Counted from the stretch's first letter, positions 54,151 through 63,227 are shown. The stretch is 64,000 nt of DNA from Mycobacterium europaeum (GCF_002102155.1 NZ_LQOU01000040.1:1-64000); one strand, 5' to 3'. A program made the numbers and translations. Notes: generated by a model not told the origin, from the sequence alone.

Positions 54151-55629
54151 TCAGCGGCTCAGCACTGTAAGGAGTTCGGGGAGCGGCACGGTGGCGATAC
54201 CGATGGCGGTGTCAGCGATGCCGTACGGCAGCACCAGGGTGTCGGCGTGGACTAGCGCGCCACAGGAGTAGACCACGTTGGGCACGTAGCCGTCCCGCTC
54301 ATCCGGAGCGGGGCTCAGCAGGGGCTGCGGTAGCTGACCAAGGATCCGTGTCGGATCGTCGAGATCAAGCAGAATCGCCCCGATGCGGTAGGTGCGCATC
54401 GGTCCGACGCCGTGGGTGAGCACCAGCCACCCAGCGTCGGTTTCGATTGGGGGACCGCAGTTCCCGAGTTGTAACGCCTCCCATGCTCGAATCGGGCTCT
54501 GGCAGGGGAGTGCGCTCGTCCAAACGGACAGGCGATCGGAGTAAGCAACCGTATTCGATTCGCGATCTGATCTCGACATGGCGGCGAAGTGACCGCGAAT
54601 CCGGCGAGGAAACAGCGCCAGACCTTTGTTGGCAGCGGCGCGTCCGACGATCGGCGCGGAGGTGAAGGACTGGAAATCCTTGGTCGTGAGGAGTTGTTGG
54701 CCGATGTGGGATCCGCTGTAGGCCGTGTAGGTGGCGTAAAACGTGACAGATCCGTCGTCGTCGATGAAACGGACGAAGCGTGCATCCTCCATGCCGCCCT
54801 GCTCTGCACCCATCGAGGGCCACAAGACGCGCTCGGAAAGTGTTATGCAGTCCGCGAACTCGACGGCATACGTCCGTTCGGCGATGCTGCAGAATGCGGA
54901 AATCGTCTCCTCGGCGTGTGCGCGGGTGCTCAGATGAGTCTGGAGCTGGGCGAGTTGTTGATCGAGAGCAGCCCGGGTGAAGCTCTTGCCGAGCCGGCCG
55001 AGGATGTAGTCGGCGACCTCCCCGGCGTCGTCTAGCCGGGTGAGTTCGCTGCGGAAGACGGCCGCGTCGAGGAGCGCAGGCTTGGGCGTTCCGGCGGTGG
55101 CGAACGGAGCAGGATCGTCGATCGTGGTGCGGCCGGCTGCGTCGACAACGCCGGTCCGGAACCCGATGGACGAACGGTGTCCCTCACCGATGCCCCGGAC
55201 GCTCAGTACGAATCGCAGGCTGCCTGCGACGGTTCCAGCCTGGTCGGGATGGGCCACGATGCTGGGGTTACACAACGCCGCACCTTCAAGGGCGTATTCA
55301 CTCGTGAATGCCGCGCCCAGCAGCAACGTTCGCGCTTCGGAGAGTTCATTGCCGGGGTCCAGCCGATCGGCGAGTTCACGGGCGTGCCGGCGGAACGTGC
55401 CGGCAAGATCGCGGTGACGCCCGTCGAAGCGGACGACGACGTCGTCCAGCGAAGACCGCACCTGACCCTCGTCGAGGGCGAGGATTCGCGCCAACACCGC
55501 TCCCGCGCGGGACTCCTGGTGTTCGAAACCTTCCTGGCCCGGTACGAAGAGTCGGGTGATGACCCGCGATGGGTTGGCGATGAGCCTTACGGGGCTGCGT
55601 GTGACGAACGCAGCCTGCGCGGAAGTCAT
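54151..55629 (-). CDS. GH130-family glycosidase/phosphorylase
   Basis: A 492-residue protein whose C-terminal half is the five-bladed GH130 propeller (GGMEDARFVRFIDDDG; NKGLALFPRRI; TDAGWLVLTHGVGPMRTYRIGAILLDLDDP). GH130 enzymes cleave or phosphorolyse mannosides, often beta-1,2-linked. The first ~230 residues (RLIANPSRVITRLFVPGQE) are an extra domain seen in long GH130 members. ATG 55629 overlaps the stop of the upstream glycosidase as ATGA. It is last in a coupled GT4–glycosidase–GH130 operon. Confidence 0.82.
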   Translation of the reverse strand: MTSAQAAFVTRSPVRLIANPSRVITRLFVPGQEGFEHQESRAGAVLARILALDEGQVRSSLDDVVVRFDGRHRDLAGTFRRHARELADRLDPGNELSEARTLLLGAAFTSEYALEGAALCNPSIVAHPDQAGTVAGSLRFVLSVRGIGEGHRSSIGFRTGVVDAAGRTTIDDPAPFATAGTPKPALLDAAVFRSELTRLDDAGEVADYILGRLGKSFTRAALDQQLAQLQTHLSTRAHAEETISAFCSIAERTYAVEFADCITLSERVLWPSMGAEQGGMEDARFVRFIDDDGSVTFYATYTAYSGSHIGQQLLTTKDFQSFTSAPIVGRAAANKGLALFPRRIRGHFAAMSRSDRESNTVAYSDRLSVWTSALPCQSPIRAWEALQLGNCGPPIETDAGWLVLTHGVGPMRTYRIGAILLDLDDPTRILGQLPQPLLSPAPDERDGYVPNVVYSCGALVHADTLVLPYGIADTAIGIATVPLPELLTVLSR

Positions 55630-56648
55630 TGCCGCACAGTCGAGAAGCGTCTGGCGTGCTGCATCGTCGAGAGCACCGCCAGTGTTGACTCCGCGCCCTG
55701 GTTGTGGTTCACGCCATCGGCGCGCAGGCCGTCGAAGCCGGCGCCGGTCTCGGGGTCCCACATGAGCTGTTGCGCGTCGTTGACACCCATGAACCAGACC
55801 GCAGCGGCCAGGACCCCGTCGGGCCAGATCGAACCGGCGTCAATGGTAGCGGCACGCGCGCACGCGTCGGCGAGGGTGGAGACCTCGATTGGCTGCTGAT
55901 CGAATGCGGGCTGAGGGTCGTCCGGCCCCCTGCCCGCTGCGGGAGTGGGCGAGAGGTGACCGTCTGCCGTCTCGTATTCGACGAGCCAACCCAGCAGATC
56001 CAAGCCCTGGTGCCGCAATGTCGGATCGTCGAGTGCCACGCCCGCCGCGATCATCGCCTCGGCGAGAACGGCATTCGCGTAGGTGAGTCGTGGCTCAGGC
56101 CATGGCCAGGCCCCGTCGCCGTTCGGTTTGGCCACGGTCTTGGCGTAGTCGGTGAGGAGTTCGCGTGCGGCCCGCTGCCCGGGGTCGACGGCGAGGAGTT
56201 CGGCGGCGCCCAACGCCGCGAAAGCCATCGCCCGAGGCCACGGCGATCGCGCCTTCGCGGCGCGTTCGAACTGAATGACGGCCAACCGGCGAACCAGGCC
56301 AACGTCACTATGCGCTGCCGCGGTGCCCAGTCCCCAGATGCTGCGGCCCCAGCTGTCCTCCAGCGAGGGCTCATCCTCCCAACGGCCCTTGCTGTCCATT
56401 CGGTTTCGGCAGGGGCCCGCATAGGACTGCGCATCGTTCAGGAACCGCACGGCAACGCCGGCAAGACCCTTCACCTGCCCATCAGGCTCGGGTTCCCGGG
56501 TCGCGACGATGAGGACTCGGGCCATGTCGTCGGTACAGTAGCCGTGCTCGCGCCGAGGTTCGGCGAAACGGGCGTGCTCGAACGTTCCGCGGCGATCTGT
56601 CAAACGCAACAGGTGGTCGAATCTCGGCTCCGGCGTGGTCGCGGTCAT
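55626..56648 (-). CDS. (Alpha/alpha)6-barrel glycosidase-like protein
   Basis: A 340-residue helical toroid-type protein (REHGYCTDDMARVLIVATRE; SLEDSWGRSIWGLGTAAAH; PDGVLAAAVWFMGVNDAQQLMWDP). Such proteins sit beside glycosyltransferases in bacterial polysaccharide clusters. No signal peptide, so it should act in the cytosol. ATG 56648 overlaps the GT4 stop as ATGA, and its stop overlaps the GH130 start. Substrate unknown; mannan is inferred from its neighbours. Confidence 0.7.
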   Translation of the reverse strand: MTATTPEPRFDHLLRLTDRRGTFEHARFAEPRREHGYCTDDMARVLIVATREPEPDGQVKGLAGVAVRFLNDAQSYAGPCRNRMDSKGRWEDEPSLEDSWGRSIWGLGTAAAHSDVGLVRRLAVIQFERAAKARSPWPRAMAFAALGAAELLAVDPGQRAARELLTDYAKTVAKPNGDGAWPWPEPRLTYANAVLAEAMIAAGVALDDPTLRHQGLDLLGWLVEYETADGHLSPTPAAGRGPDDPQPAFDQQPIEVSTLADACARAATIDAGSIWPDGVLAAAVWFMGVNDAQQLMWDPETGAGFDGLRADGVNHNQGAESTLAVLSTMQHARRFSTVRQ

Positions 56649-57823
56649 ACCGGCGCCCGACGTGTGGCAAGAATCCGTTGTGCCAGAACCAGATAGGCAT
56701 TGGCCACCACCGGCCAGGCCAGCGTCGGGGCCAACCGGCTGGCCTCCGCGGCCATGGCGCCGGCGAGGCGCGGTTCGGTCAGCACTCGGCGCAGGGCGGA
56801 TACCAGCGCATCGGAATCGTCGTGATCGACGACGATGCCCGCCCCGCTACCGAGGAGTTCGACGGCGTGGGGGAAGGCGGTGGCGACGACCGGCCGCCCG
56901 CTTGCGATTGCGTCGACCAGGACGCCGGAAGTGACCTGATCCCTGGAGTCGTAGGGCAGGACGACCACGGCCGAGGACTGAACCAGCGCAGTCAGCGACG
57001 ACACGTCGCGGTAGTTGGCATCGAAGCACACCGAGTCCGCTACGCCGGTGCGCCGCGCCTGTTCGGCACGGGCCTCGCGGTATGCCTCACCGTCGACGGC
57101 CAAAACCTTTGGGTGCGTCCGGCCGGCAACCAGGTAACGCGGCCGGCCATGGAGTTCATGCAGCGATGCCATCGCCTCGATGACCCGCTCGATGCCCTTC
57201 CCGGGACCCAGCAGACCCCACGTCAACAGGGTCGGTCTGCCCGAGCGCAGTACCGACGTGTTTGTCCGGACGATCGCACCATGCGCGATCGTGGTGACTT
57301 TTCGGCGATCGACGTCGAAACCGAGGCACAGGCGTTGCCTGGCCGCCTCCGACATGACGACCACCCGAGCCGCCGTCGCCGCGATCGCCTCAAGCACAAA
57401 ACGCTGATGCGGGGTCGGGTCTTTGAGGACCGTGTGGGCGACCACGATCGACGGGATGCGCAGCCCCCCGATGATGTCCACCACCTCGTCTCCGTCGACA
57501 CCGCCGTAGATGCCGTACTCATGCTGCACGATCGCGATATCGCTCTCATTCAGCAAATCGGAGGCTGCTGCCACGGATGTCGCGGAACCGTTGACCAGCT
57601 CTCCGATCACGCGGGCATCAGAAGATGACGACCCGTCGGCAATCCGCAGGACGCTGACGTCAGATCCATTTGCGCACAACCCTTCCGACAAGGCTGCACT
57701 GAACGTCGCCAACCCGCACGGTGTCGGTGGATACGTACTGAGGATGCCGAAACTCGTCGCGCCGCAACGATCTCGCCCAACAAGGGGGGCATTCGATGTT
57801 TCAGGGGTGGACAAAGCGCTCAA
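56645..57823 (-). CDS. GT4-family glycosyltransferase
   Basis: A 392-residue GT-B glycosyltransferase of family 4. The N-terminal STYPPTPCGLATFSAALSEGL acceptor loop and HEYGIYGG follow the pattern of bacterial mannosyl/glucosyltransferases; the C-terminal donor domain has LLTWGLLGPGKGIERVIEA, ANYRDVSSL, VVLPYDSRDQVTSGVLVDAIASGRPVVAT and the late acidic pair. The start is taken as TTG 57823 with GGGA upstream; the nearby TTG 57814 is possible. First gene of the GT4–GH–GH130 unit. Confidence 0.85.
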   Translation of the reverse strand: MSALSTPETSNAPLVGRDRCGATSFGILSTYPPTPCGLATFSAALSEGLCANGSDVSVLRIADGSSSSDARVIGELVNGSATSVAAASDLLNESDIAIVQHEYGIYGGVDGDEVVDIIGGLRIPSIVVAHTVLKDPTPHQRFVLEAIAATAARVVVMSEAARQRLCLGFDVDRRKVTTIAHGAIVRTNTSVLRSGRPTLLTWGLLGPGKGIERVIEAMASLHELHGRPRYLVAGRTHPKVLAVDGEAYREARAEQARRTGVADSVCFDANYRDVSSLTALVQSSAVVVLPYDSRDQVTSGVLVDAIASGRPVVATAFPHAVELLGSGAGIVVDHDDSDALVSALRRVLTEPRLAGAMAAEASRLAPTLAWPVVANAYLVLAQRILATRRAPV

Positions 57824-57956
57824 GGTGATCCCGACGGACGGTTGTCACCGGTGTGTCCGGCGCGAGCGGCTGCTCTGCGAGATCAGCAGCGGACGGCTGA
57901 CTTCACCACGGACTTGCTGGGTTCCCAACCTCACAAAGGCTACACCCAATGAGCGG

Positions 57957-58571
57957 CTACCGCGCATTGAGCCCCGCCAGGATGCGCAGGCCGACGGCGT
58001 GCCGACTGAGGCCGGCGGCGGCACCTTCAGACGTGAGGTGCCGCTCGGCTTGCTCGGGCGTGTAGCCCTGGCCGATGAGGGCCCCGATTGCCTGGTTGAT
58101 GATTGAACTCTCGAAAAGATTTGTGGCAGAACACTGCTCGGCGAGGGCTGGCAGGTGCTGATCGAGGACGAAGTCACTCAGCGGCCGGGCGGTGAGCCAC
58201 GCGAGGTCCGCGGCGAGATCGACAAGGGTTCCTGGCGACCCCGCATACAAGACGAGAACCACAGCGGGGAGAAGACCGACGTCACCGACACCTGACAGCG
58301 TCAGCCGCAGCGAGGTGCGGACATCACCCGTCCCTGCACCCTCGACGAATGCGGTGAGGGTGAACGGCGAGTCACTGCCGGCGACGGCCACGCTCAGACC
58401 CAGGAAGGTGGGTACTGCTGCGGTGGCATCGGCCGCGAGCTGGCGCAGACTTTGGGCGACATCGACGCCGGGCTCATCCAAAGCCGCAGTGAGAATGCCC
58501 AGGTCTGCGGCAAGGGCCGCGGTGAGCTTCACGAGAGGACTGCTCCGCTGTACGCTCCCGAGCGCGATCAC
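57957..58571 (-). CDS. Degenerate ANTAR-domain protein
   Basis: A 204-residue protein with a GAF-like N-terminal part and a C-terminal three-helix segment resembling ANTAR (IINQAIGALIGQGYTPEQAERHLTSEGAAAGLSRHAVGLRILAG). ANTAR domains bind paired RNA hairpins to prevent termination, but key ANTAR residues are altered here. It starts at GTG 58571 (GTG 58532 possible). It lies between the GT4 operon and a clearer GAF-ANTAR gene on the same strand. Confidence 0.6.
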   Translation of the reverse strand: MIALGSVQRSSPLVKLTAALAADLGILTAALDEPGVDVAQSLRQLAADATAAVPTFLGLSVAVAGSDSPFTLTAFVEGAGTGDVRTSLRLTLSGVGDVGLLPAVVLVLYAGSPGTLVDLAADLAWLTARPLSDFVLDQHLPALAEQCSATNLFESSIINQAIGALIGQGYTPEQAERHLTSEGAAAGLSRHAVGLRILAGLNAR

Positions 58572-58660
58572 CTACCGGCACCGCGCATGGCCAGTCGCTG
58601 TGCGCGGTGAGGACCCCGAGACGCGAGTCAGGACCGGTCTCGTGACTAGTTCCTCACCCG

Positions 58661-59488
58661 TTACGGTACGCCGGCTGGGCTGTCCGGCTTAGGTCGGGCG
58701 CGGGCGCGGGCGCGGCGCACCGCTTCGTCGACCAGGTGTTGCGCCACATCGGCCAACTTGCGGTGCTCAGATTGGCTCATCGCCCTCAGCTGGGTGAACG
58801 CGTCCTCGGCGCTGCGCCCGGTACGTCCGCGGATGAGGCCAATCGCTTGATCGATCACCGGGCGGGTGGACAACGCCGTCTGCAACTGGACGGTTAGAGC
58901 AAGCGCGTCCGCGAGGATCTGCGCGTTGTATACAGCGACAGCAGCTGGTTTGGCGAACAGCTCCCCGAATTCGGCGGCATGTTCATCGAAAACGTCTTTG
59001 GCGTAGGCATATACGTTGATCGCCCCGACCACCCGATCAGGCAGCAACAGCGGTAGCGACAGCGCACTGTGCACCCCCAACCTGCCTACGCGTGGACCGA
59101 ACCGCGGCCACATCTTCTCCCCACCCAACGACCCTGAGCGCACCGTGCGACGTTCCAGCGCCGCGGTGATGCAGGGCCCTTCATTGAGGGTGACATACTG
59201 AATTTCATCAATCTCGCTGACAAAGGGAGCGCTGGCCGCCAACGCCGCGACCATGTCGTCCACCCGGTCGACATTCAGCAACGTCACTCCAGCACCGTCG
59301 GCTCCTGGTATCGCGCGGACAGCGAACGTGGCTACCTCCGCCAGCAACTCGGGCAAGCGTCGATGACCGGCGACCAGACCCGCGAGATTGCTGATCGCCG
59401 CCCGCAAATCGGCGTCATCACTACTGAGCTGCTCCGATGTCCGCGACGCTCGGGGCGGCCCCTCAGTGCCCTCGGTGAACTCCACCAT
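58661..59488 (-). CDS. GAF-ANTAR RNA-binding regulator
   Basis: A 275-residue protein. The GAF domain (about 45–185) has PGADGAGVTLLNVDR and SALSLPLLLPDRVVGAINVYA; the ANTAR domain (about 205–260) has RPVIDQAIGLIRGRTGRSAEDAFTQLRAMSQ. The tail is Arg-rich. ANTAR proteins are transcription antiterminators that recognise dual hairpins. ATG 59488 has AGGAACAGG upstream. Divergent from leader B and the STAS gene, with a ~190-nt gap. Confidence 0.88.
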   Translation of the reverse strand: MVEFTEGTEGPPRASRTSEQLSSDDADLRAAISNLAGLVAGHRRLPELLAEVATFAVRAIPGADGAGVTLLNVDRVDDMVAALAASAPFVSEIDEIQYVTLNEGPCITAALERRTVRSGSLGGEKMWPRFGPRVGRLGVHSALSLPLLLPDRVVGAINVYAYAKDVFDEHAAEFGELFAKPAAVAVYNAQILADALALTVQLQTALSTRPVIDQAIGLIRGRTGRSAEDAFTQLRAMSQSEHRKLADVAQHLVDEAVRRARARARPKPDSPAGVP

Positions 59489-59679
59489 CGCCGGTACCTG
59501 TTCCTATCTTGCTGGAGTCCGACATCACCGGCGACCAGCCATGTACCCAGGGCGTAGCCGCCGCGAGATCACTCCCATCCTAGGGCGAAGCCGGCGGGCG
59601 CGTCTAAGGCGAAGGTGGCCGGCCACGTCCTGATTTTGGACTCGAGGGCTGCCACCTGCGCGGACGCGCCCAACCGGTG

Positions 59680-59803
59680 TAGTGTCGTAGCTGCTGAGCA
59701 TCTCAGCTGGTCCGGACCGGTTTTGGCCGTACGCTGCTGAATCCTAGGAGCGCGTTAGCTCCGAGCCTGACATGCCGGTGATCGTCCGTCCGACGGGGTC
59801 ACC
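59680..59803 (+). promoter_or_regulatory. Structured 5' leader, copy B (shared with 51620–51742)
   Basis: A TAGTGT -10 (59680–59685), hairpin GCTGAG/CTCAGC (59693–59707), a GGTCCGGACC palindrome (59709–59718), the word TTTGGCCG, hairpin GGAGC/GCTCC (59747–59762), GCCGGTGATC, then GGTGA/TCACC (59777–59803) around an inner CCGTC/GACGG. The last stem abuts ATG 59804. From -10 to ATG it is 1 nt longer than copy A. Stem bases vary in pairs while joining words are kept, as expected for a structured RNA. Confidence 0.6.
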
Positions 59804-60268
59804 ATGACCGACTCTTTGATGTCCCCTTCCGCCCTGCCGGGTGATGCCATTTCCAGCGCGCCGCGCAAAGGCCAATTGGCGCGATTGGATGCTCACTGGC
59901 TGAAGTCGTCGGTGGCCATTGTCAGCGCCGACGGCGACATCGACCAGACGAACGTACGCACCTTCACCGAGTACGCACTCGCCCAGCTGGCGCGCTGCCG
60001 TGGGCTGATCCTTGATCTGACCCGTCTGGAATTCTTTGGCGCCGCGGGTTTCTCGGCGCTGCACAGAATCTCGGTGAGCTGCGCGTGCGCTGGACTGGAC
60101 TGGGCGTTGGTGCCCGGTGCTGCGGTATCTCTGCTGCTACGAATCTGCGATCCGGACGGCTGGCTGCCGGCCGTCAACACCGTCAGTGCGGCGCTGGCCA
60201 GCCTCCAAGGGTCGGCGTCCGATGCGGAGCATCCCGAAAAGACGTGTGGTCTCAGTGAAATGGGGTAG
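59804..60268 (+). CDS. STAS-domain (anti-sigma factor antagonist-like) protein
   Basis: A 154-residue STAS protein: IVSADGDIDQTNVRTFTEYAL then LILDLTRLEFFGAAGFSALHR. In classical antagonists the loop has a phosphorylated Ser after Asp (DSxG); here it is GAAG, so switching by phosphorylation is unlikely. Cysteines in SVSCACAG could give redox control, as proposed for RsfA-type proteins (analogy). It is preceded by the conserved leader and overlaps the next gene by 47 nt. The target is probably a SigF-type network (inference). Confidence 0.82.
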   Translation: MTDSLMSPSALPGDAISSAPRKGQLARLDAHWLKSSVAIVSADGDIDQTNVRTFTEYALAQLARCRGLILDLTRLEFFGAAGFSALHRISVSCACAGLDWALVPGAAVSLLLRICDPDGWLPAVNTVSAALASLQGSASDAEHPEKTCGLSEMG

Positions 60269-63227
60269 CGACCTGATTACCGGTCCCGCTAGCCGGGTGA
60301 TCGCGACCGTGCAGAACGGTGTCGAGGTGCTGCGGTTCGGTGGCCTCGAGACCGGATCCCGTACGTCGCCGTTTCAGACCGTGGAACGATGCGACATGTA
60401 CCGGCTTCGACGCTACTTCCCCGATAGCGCGAACGACCCGTCACGGCCAACGGTAATACTTGTGCCGCCGATGATGATGTCGGCCAACGTGTTTGACGTC
60501 ACCAGAGACCAGGGCGCGGTCGGAGTCCTGCATGATCTCGGTGTGGACCCGTGGGTGGTGGACTTCGGTTCACCGGACCGGGAAACCGGTGGGCTCGAAC
60601 GCACTTTGAGCGACCATGTCGTCGCGCTGAGCCGGGTCATCGACTCGGTAAACGCCCACACCGGCCGCAAGGTGCATTTGGCGGGCTACTCGCAGGGCGG
60701 CATGTTCTGCTATCAAACCGCGGCCTACCGACGTTCCGAGGGCCTGGCCAGCGTCATCACATTCGGTAGCTCCGTCGATTCGCTCAGCGGTCTGCCGTTC
60801 GGAATTCCCGCGGCCCTGGCGGGCCGCGGCGCCCAGCTGATCGCCGACCACGTCTTCAACCGTCTCTCGGTGTCCGGATGGATGGCCCGGACCGGGTTTC
60901 AACTTCTGGACCCGATCAAGACGGTCCGGGCCAGGTGGGACTTTCTCCGGCAACTCCATGACCGAGAGGCGTTGCTGCCCAGGGAACAGCAACGTCGTTT
61001 CCTCGAGGTGGAGGGCTGGGTGGCATGGTCGGGTCCCGCCGTCGCCGAACTGTTACGGCAGTTCGTGGTCCATAACCGCATGATGGCCGGCGGCGCGGTG
61101 ATCGATGGCACGTTGATCACGCTCGCTGAAATCACTTGTCCGGTCCTTGCTTTCATCGGCGAGATCGACGGCATCGGCCGGCCCGCGTCCGTGCGGGGAA
61201 TCCGGCGGGCCGCGCCTCGCGCCGGGGTATTCGAGGTGCTTTTGCGCACCGGTCATTTCGGGCTCGTTGTCGGATCGACCGCCGCCACGCAGACGTGGCC
61301 CACCGTCGGACAGTGGATGCTGTGGCGAGACGGTCGAGGGCCGAGGCCGGACGGCGTGCATGCGATGGAGGCCGTCCGCGGCGTCGGGATCGACGGCGGT
61401 GTCGGGCTGTCGTCGCGTATCGGTCACTCGGCGGGTGCGCTGGCCGAACTTGGCATCGGTGTGAGCCTGGGGTTGACCGACGCCGCGGTGGGGGCGGTGC
61501 GCAGCGGCAGGGAGATCGCAGGGGAGGCCGTGCGTACCCTGCCCCGGCTCGCCCGCCTGGGGGGACTGCAGCCCCATACCCGGGTGTCGTTGGGCGGGTT
61601 GATGGCCGAACAGGCGACCAAAGCGCCGGAGGAAGAATGCTTTCTCTTCGAGGATCGGGTTCACACCAACGCGGCGGTTGATCACTGCATCGACGACGCG
61701 GTGCGCGGCCTCATCGCCGCCGGTATCCGCCAGGGAGCCCACATCGGTGTGTTGATGGACACCAGCCCCAGCGCCGTGACCGCGATCGCGGCACTGTCGC
61801 GGCTCGGCGCGGTGGCGGTGCTGCTGCCCCCAGACGCCGACCTCGCCGCCGCCGTCCAGTTGTGCGAGGTGGCCGACATCGTCACGGACCCAAACCATCT
61901 GGCGGCGGCCGTCGCGATCGGCGCGAGGGTGCTCGTCCTCGGTCATCGAAGCACCGCGGAGCTCGGCCGGACGGAGTCGGACCAGATCGTCGAGCTAGAC
62001 CGCCTCGATCCGTCCGCCGAGCCGCTCCCCCAGTGGTATCGGCCGAACCCTGGCCGGGCAAGTGATCTCGCCTTCGTGTTCTTCAGCACGACGGGAGGAC
62101 GCCGGGTGATCAAGGAGGTCACCAATCATCGGTGGGCGCTGTCGGCCTACGGCACGGCCGCTGCCGCCGCGCTCGGCCGCGGTGACACGATCTATTGCCT
62201 GACCCCGCTGCACCATCCGTCGGGTCTGATGGTCGGCCTCGGCGGCGCGATCGCCGGCGGGTCGCGCATCGCGTTGACCCGGGGCGTCGACCCAACGCGG
62301 TTCGCCGACGAGGTTCACCGGTACGGGGTGACGGTGGTGACCTACACCTGGGCCATGCTGCTCGAACTGGTGGAGGCGACGTCGCCCGAGCTTGCCGAAC
62401 ATCATCCGATCCGCCTGTTCATCGGAGCCGGGATGCCAATCGGGCTGTGGCACAAGGTCACCGACCGTTTCGCCCCGGCCCGGGTGTTGGAATTCTATGC
62501 CTCCACCGAGGGGGACGCGGTGCTGGCCAATGTCGCCGGCACGAAGACCGGCGCCAAGGGTCGGCCGCTGCCGGGCAGCACCGAGATTCGGCTCGGACGC
62601 TACGACGCCGCGACGGGCCGCTTCATCGAGGATGACCACGGCTTCGTGTGCCCTTGCGCAGACGACGAGGTGGGCGTGCTGCTAGCGAAGCCGCGCTCCG
62701 GACTCGATACCGCACGCGTGTCGATGCGCGGGGTATTCGCCGAGGGGGACACGTGGATCACCACGGACCACCTGTTTCGCCGCGACGGCGACGGCGACTA
62801 CTGGTTCGTCGACAACAGGAACACGGTGATCCAGTCGAGTCGCGGACCGGTCTTCTGCCAGCCGATCTGCGACGCCCTAGGCGACATCGCCGCGATCGAC
62901 CTGGCCGTGGTCTACCCCGTTGCGACCGACACGCACGACGTCGCGGTTGCGGCCGTGGCGCTCGACACGGGCGCCACCCTCACCGGGGCTGCCCTGACCA
63001 CCGCATTATGCGGCCTTCCCCGGGATCAGCGTCCCGCCATCGTCCACATCGTTGACCGCATACCGCTCACGCCCTCCTACCGCCCGCTGTCGGTCGCATT
63101 GCGGGAGGCCGGGTTGCCGGGGCCCGGGAAAAGCACCTGGTACCACGACGTCACTGACGGCCAGTACCGACAATCGGCCACCATCGGCCACGAGATACGG
63201 CGGCACCTAACCCGGGAGATTGAGTAA
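60222..63227 (+). CDS. PhaC-like alpha/beta hydrolase fused to acyl-CoA synthetase (Rv1683-like)
   Basis: A 1001-residue fusion. Residues 1–360 resemble PHA synthase/lipase proteins (LAGYSQGGMFCYQTAAYR nucleophile; GEIDGIGRPASV; RTGHFGLVVGS). After a linker, residues about 440–1000 are an AMP-forming acyl-CoA synthetase (AFVFFSTTGGRRVIKEVTNH P-loop; LEFYASTEGDAVLANVAG; DHLFRRDGDGDYWFVD). M. tuberculosis Rv1683 has the same layout and size and is linked to triacylglycerol turnover. The start is ATG 60222; GTG 60246 or 60255 are possible. The ATP loop departs from TSGSTG-type. Confidence 0.85.
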   Translation: MRSIPKRRVVSVKWGSDLITGPASRVIATVQNGVEVLRFGGLETGSRTSPFQTVERCDMYRLRRYFPDSANDPSRPTVILVPPMMMSANVFDVTRDQGAVGVLHDLGVDPWVVDFGSPDRETGGLERTLSDHVVALSRVIDSVNAHTGRKVHLAGYSQGGMFCYQTAAYRRSEGLASVITFGSSVDSLSGLPFGIPAALAGRGAQLIADHVFNRLSVSGWMARTGFQLLDPIKTVRARWDFLRQLHDREALLPREQQRRFLEVEGWVAWSGPAVAELLRQFVVHNRMMAGGAVIDGTLITLAEITCPVLAFIGEIDGIGRPASVRGIRRAAPRAGVFEVLLRTGHFGLVVGSTAATQTWPTVGQWMLWRDGRGPRPDGVHAMEAVRGVGIDGGVGLSSRIGHSAGALAELGIGVSLGLTDAAVGAVRSGREIAGEAVRTLPRLARLGGLQPHTRVSLGGLMAEQATKAPEEECFLFEDRVHTNAAVDHCIDDAVRGLIAAGIRQGAHIGVLMDTSPSAVTAIAALSRLGAVAVLLPPDADLAAAVQLCEVADIVTDPNHLAAAVAIGARVLVLGHRSTAELGRTESDQIVELDRLDPSAEPLPQWYRPNPGRASDLAFVFFSTTGGRRVIKEVTNHRWALSAYGTAAAAALGRGDTIYCLTPLHHPSGLMVGLGGAIAGGSRIALTRGVDPTRFADEVHRYGVTVVTYTWAMLLELVEATSPELAEHHPIRLFIGAGMPIGLWHKVTDRFAPARVLEFYASTEGDAVLANVAGTKTGAKGRPLPGSTEIRLGRYDAATGRFIEDDHGFVCPCADDEVGVLLAKPRSGLDTARVSMRGVFAEGDTWITTDHLFRRDGDGDYWFVDNRNTVIQSSRGPVFCQPICDALGDIAAIDLAVVYPVATDTHDVAVAAVALDTGATLTGAALTTALCGLPRDQRPAIVHIVDRIPLTPSYRPLSVALREAGLPGPGKSTWYHDVTDGQYRQSATIGHEIRRHLTREIE

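Noticed and set aside
51620..59803. Assignment of the leaders to a known riboswitch class (TPP, cobalamin, c-di-AMP, c-di-GMP)
   Set aside because: None of the conserved core words of these classes, as I know them, can be aligned.
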